Below are positions 63,658 to 64,000 of a stretch of 64,000 nt of DNA, piece after piece. The DNA comes from Erwinia mallotivora. Lineage in GTDB: Bacteria; Pseudomonadota; Gammaproteobacteria; Enterobacterales; Enterobacteriaceae. Positions within the stretch are counted from its first letter, which is position 1. Every line of letters begins with the position of its first letter. The notes beneath the pieces were generated by a model. That model worked only from the letters and a program-made list of their open reading frames with translations. It was not told the DNA's origin and did not search any database. The stretch is from NCBI RefSeq assembly GCF_000590885.1, contig NZ_JFHN01000053.1:62001-126000 (forward strand), written 5' to 3'. The translations under genes and the position numbers were made by a program.

Positions 63658-63671
63658 TTGACTTAAGTCAA
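63658..63671 (-). promoter_or_regulatory. FNR-type palindrome upstream of yfgF
   Basis: TTGACTTAAGTCAA is a perfect 14-bp palindrome. It differs from the FNR consensus TTGAT-N4-ATCAA at one base in each half site. Its centre is at about -41 to the predicted yfgF start. E. coli yfgF is known to use a class II FNR promoter. Confidence 0.6.
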
Positions 63672-63851
63672 TAACAGGTTTTTTTCTTTCGGAATGCCGG
63701 CTGTTCAGCCATCATTTATCATTGGCAATCTATCCTTTGTCAGCCATGTTGGCAGACGGCTGGCGGTTGACATTGACCCATTAGTCAAGCTGTGACTAAA
63801 TGGCACTCTCGCCTTCAGGCTAATTTCGGGATTAACTGCGTGAACCACGCT

Positions 63852-64000
63852 ATGCCATTCAAAAAACGCAAAACAACCAGCCGGATGACCCGCATTATAT
63901 TACTGGTAAGCTTTATCATCTTACTGGGGCGACTGATTTATGTTGTGCCCGGTGCTATCGCTCACCATCAACAGAAAAAGCAGGATGTTGCCGCCCCCGT
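63852..64000 (+). CDS. yfgG: Membrane protein YfgG (3'-partial)
   Basis: 49 complete codons are present before the window ends. Basic N-terminus, SRMTRIILLVSFIILLGRLIY transmembrane helix as in E. coli YfgG (RMTRIVLLISF), then a His/Gln/Lys-rich segment. An in-frame GTG at 63840 with GGGAT seven bases upstream may be the real start; the ATG has no ribosome site. E. coli YfgG is a small protein connected with nickel/cobalt stress. Confidence 0.8.
   Translation, partial: MPFKKRKTTSRMTRIILLVSFIILLGRLIYVVPGAIAHHQQKKQDVAAP

Larger units (their letters stand above)
63551..63851. promoter_or_regulatory. yfgF-yfgG divergent intergenic region
   Basis: About 300 bp. On the yfgF side a 14-bp palindrome and -10 element fit a class II FNR promoter. 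On the yfgG side a TTGACA hexamer (63767-63772) and TTGAC-N6-GTCAA (63773-63788) occur, without a matching -10 element that I could place. Confidence 0.5.

Noticed and set aside
63773-63788. TTGAC-N6-GTCAA as a second FNR site
   Set aside because: Spacing between the half sites is six bases instead of four, which does not fit FNR.

Overview
The window is chromosomal DNA of an Enterobacterales bacterium, most probably Erwiniaceae (Erwinia/Pantoea type). Nearly every gene matches an E. coli gene of the cysK-pts to ppk-ppx part of the chromosome, in the same relative order and orientation. Several blocks present in E. coli are missing (pdxK-yfeK-yfeS, ucpA to yfeX, eut-maeB, aegA-narQ, hyf-focB-perM), and unrelated cassettes sit at some of those places. 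Family assignment rests on recognised protein sequences and gene order; no 16S or other marker is present, so genus is inference.

Layout. 0-6.4 kb: yfeH (cut by the window start), ypeB, ligA, zipA, cysZ, cysK. 6.4-9.6 kb: ptsH-ptsI-crr with a conserved Cra site and an unusually long ptsH-ptsI spacer. 9.6-12.4 kb: accessory cassette of a GntR/FCD regulator and an OmpR-type two-component system. 12.5-17.4 kb: cysM and the sulfate/thiosulfate importer cysPTWA. 17.5-21.3 kb: yfeY, yfeZ, ypeA, amiA, hemF. 21.3-24.9 kb: talA-tktB. 24.9-27.3 kb: accessory MBL hydrolase and phenolic acid decarboxylase genes divergent from a LysR regulator. 27.3-32 kb: ypfG, nudK, ansP and a DUF1471 gene. 32.4-38.6 kb: acrD with a BaeR-box-like site, the 20-codon gene ypfM, an unrecognised 64-residue gene, yffB, dapE, ypfN. 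38.7-46 kb: tmcA, ypfJ, purC, bamC, dapA, gcvR, bcp. 46-49.9 kb: accessory AT-rich region with a diguanylate cyclase and a type III effector-like protein kinase. 49.9-64 kb: bepA, yfgD, hda, uraA, upp, purM-purN, ppk-ppx-tehB, a YfgF protein with a degenerate EAL domain, and the start of yfgG.

How the genes work together. cysPTWA, cysZ, cysK and cysM cover sulfate/thiosulfate uptake and cysteine synthesis. ptsHI-crr is the general PTS. purC, purM and purN (with PurR-type boxes) and upp-uraA (with a T-tract typical of UTP-sensed initiation) cover purine synthesis and uracil salvage. dapA and dapE feed lysine and peptidoglycan; amiA, bamC, bepA and zipA serve the envelope and division. ppk-ppx controls polyphosphate. 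Two c-di-GMP proteins are present: a diguanylate cyclase with intact active and inhibitory sites, and a YfgF whose phosphodiesterase residues are largely replaced although a promoter fitting class II FNR activation is kept.

Most notable: the horizontally acquired effector-like kinase, the degenerate YfgF under a retained FNR-type promoter, the phenolic-acid cassette, the long ptsH-ptsI spacer, the probable CTG start of hda, and the 64-residue small protein with a very strong ribosome-binding site. No rRNA, tRNA, CRISPR array, intact insertion sequence or prophage was seen.
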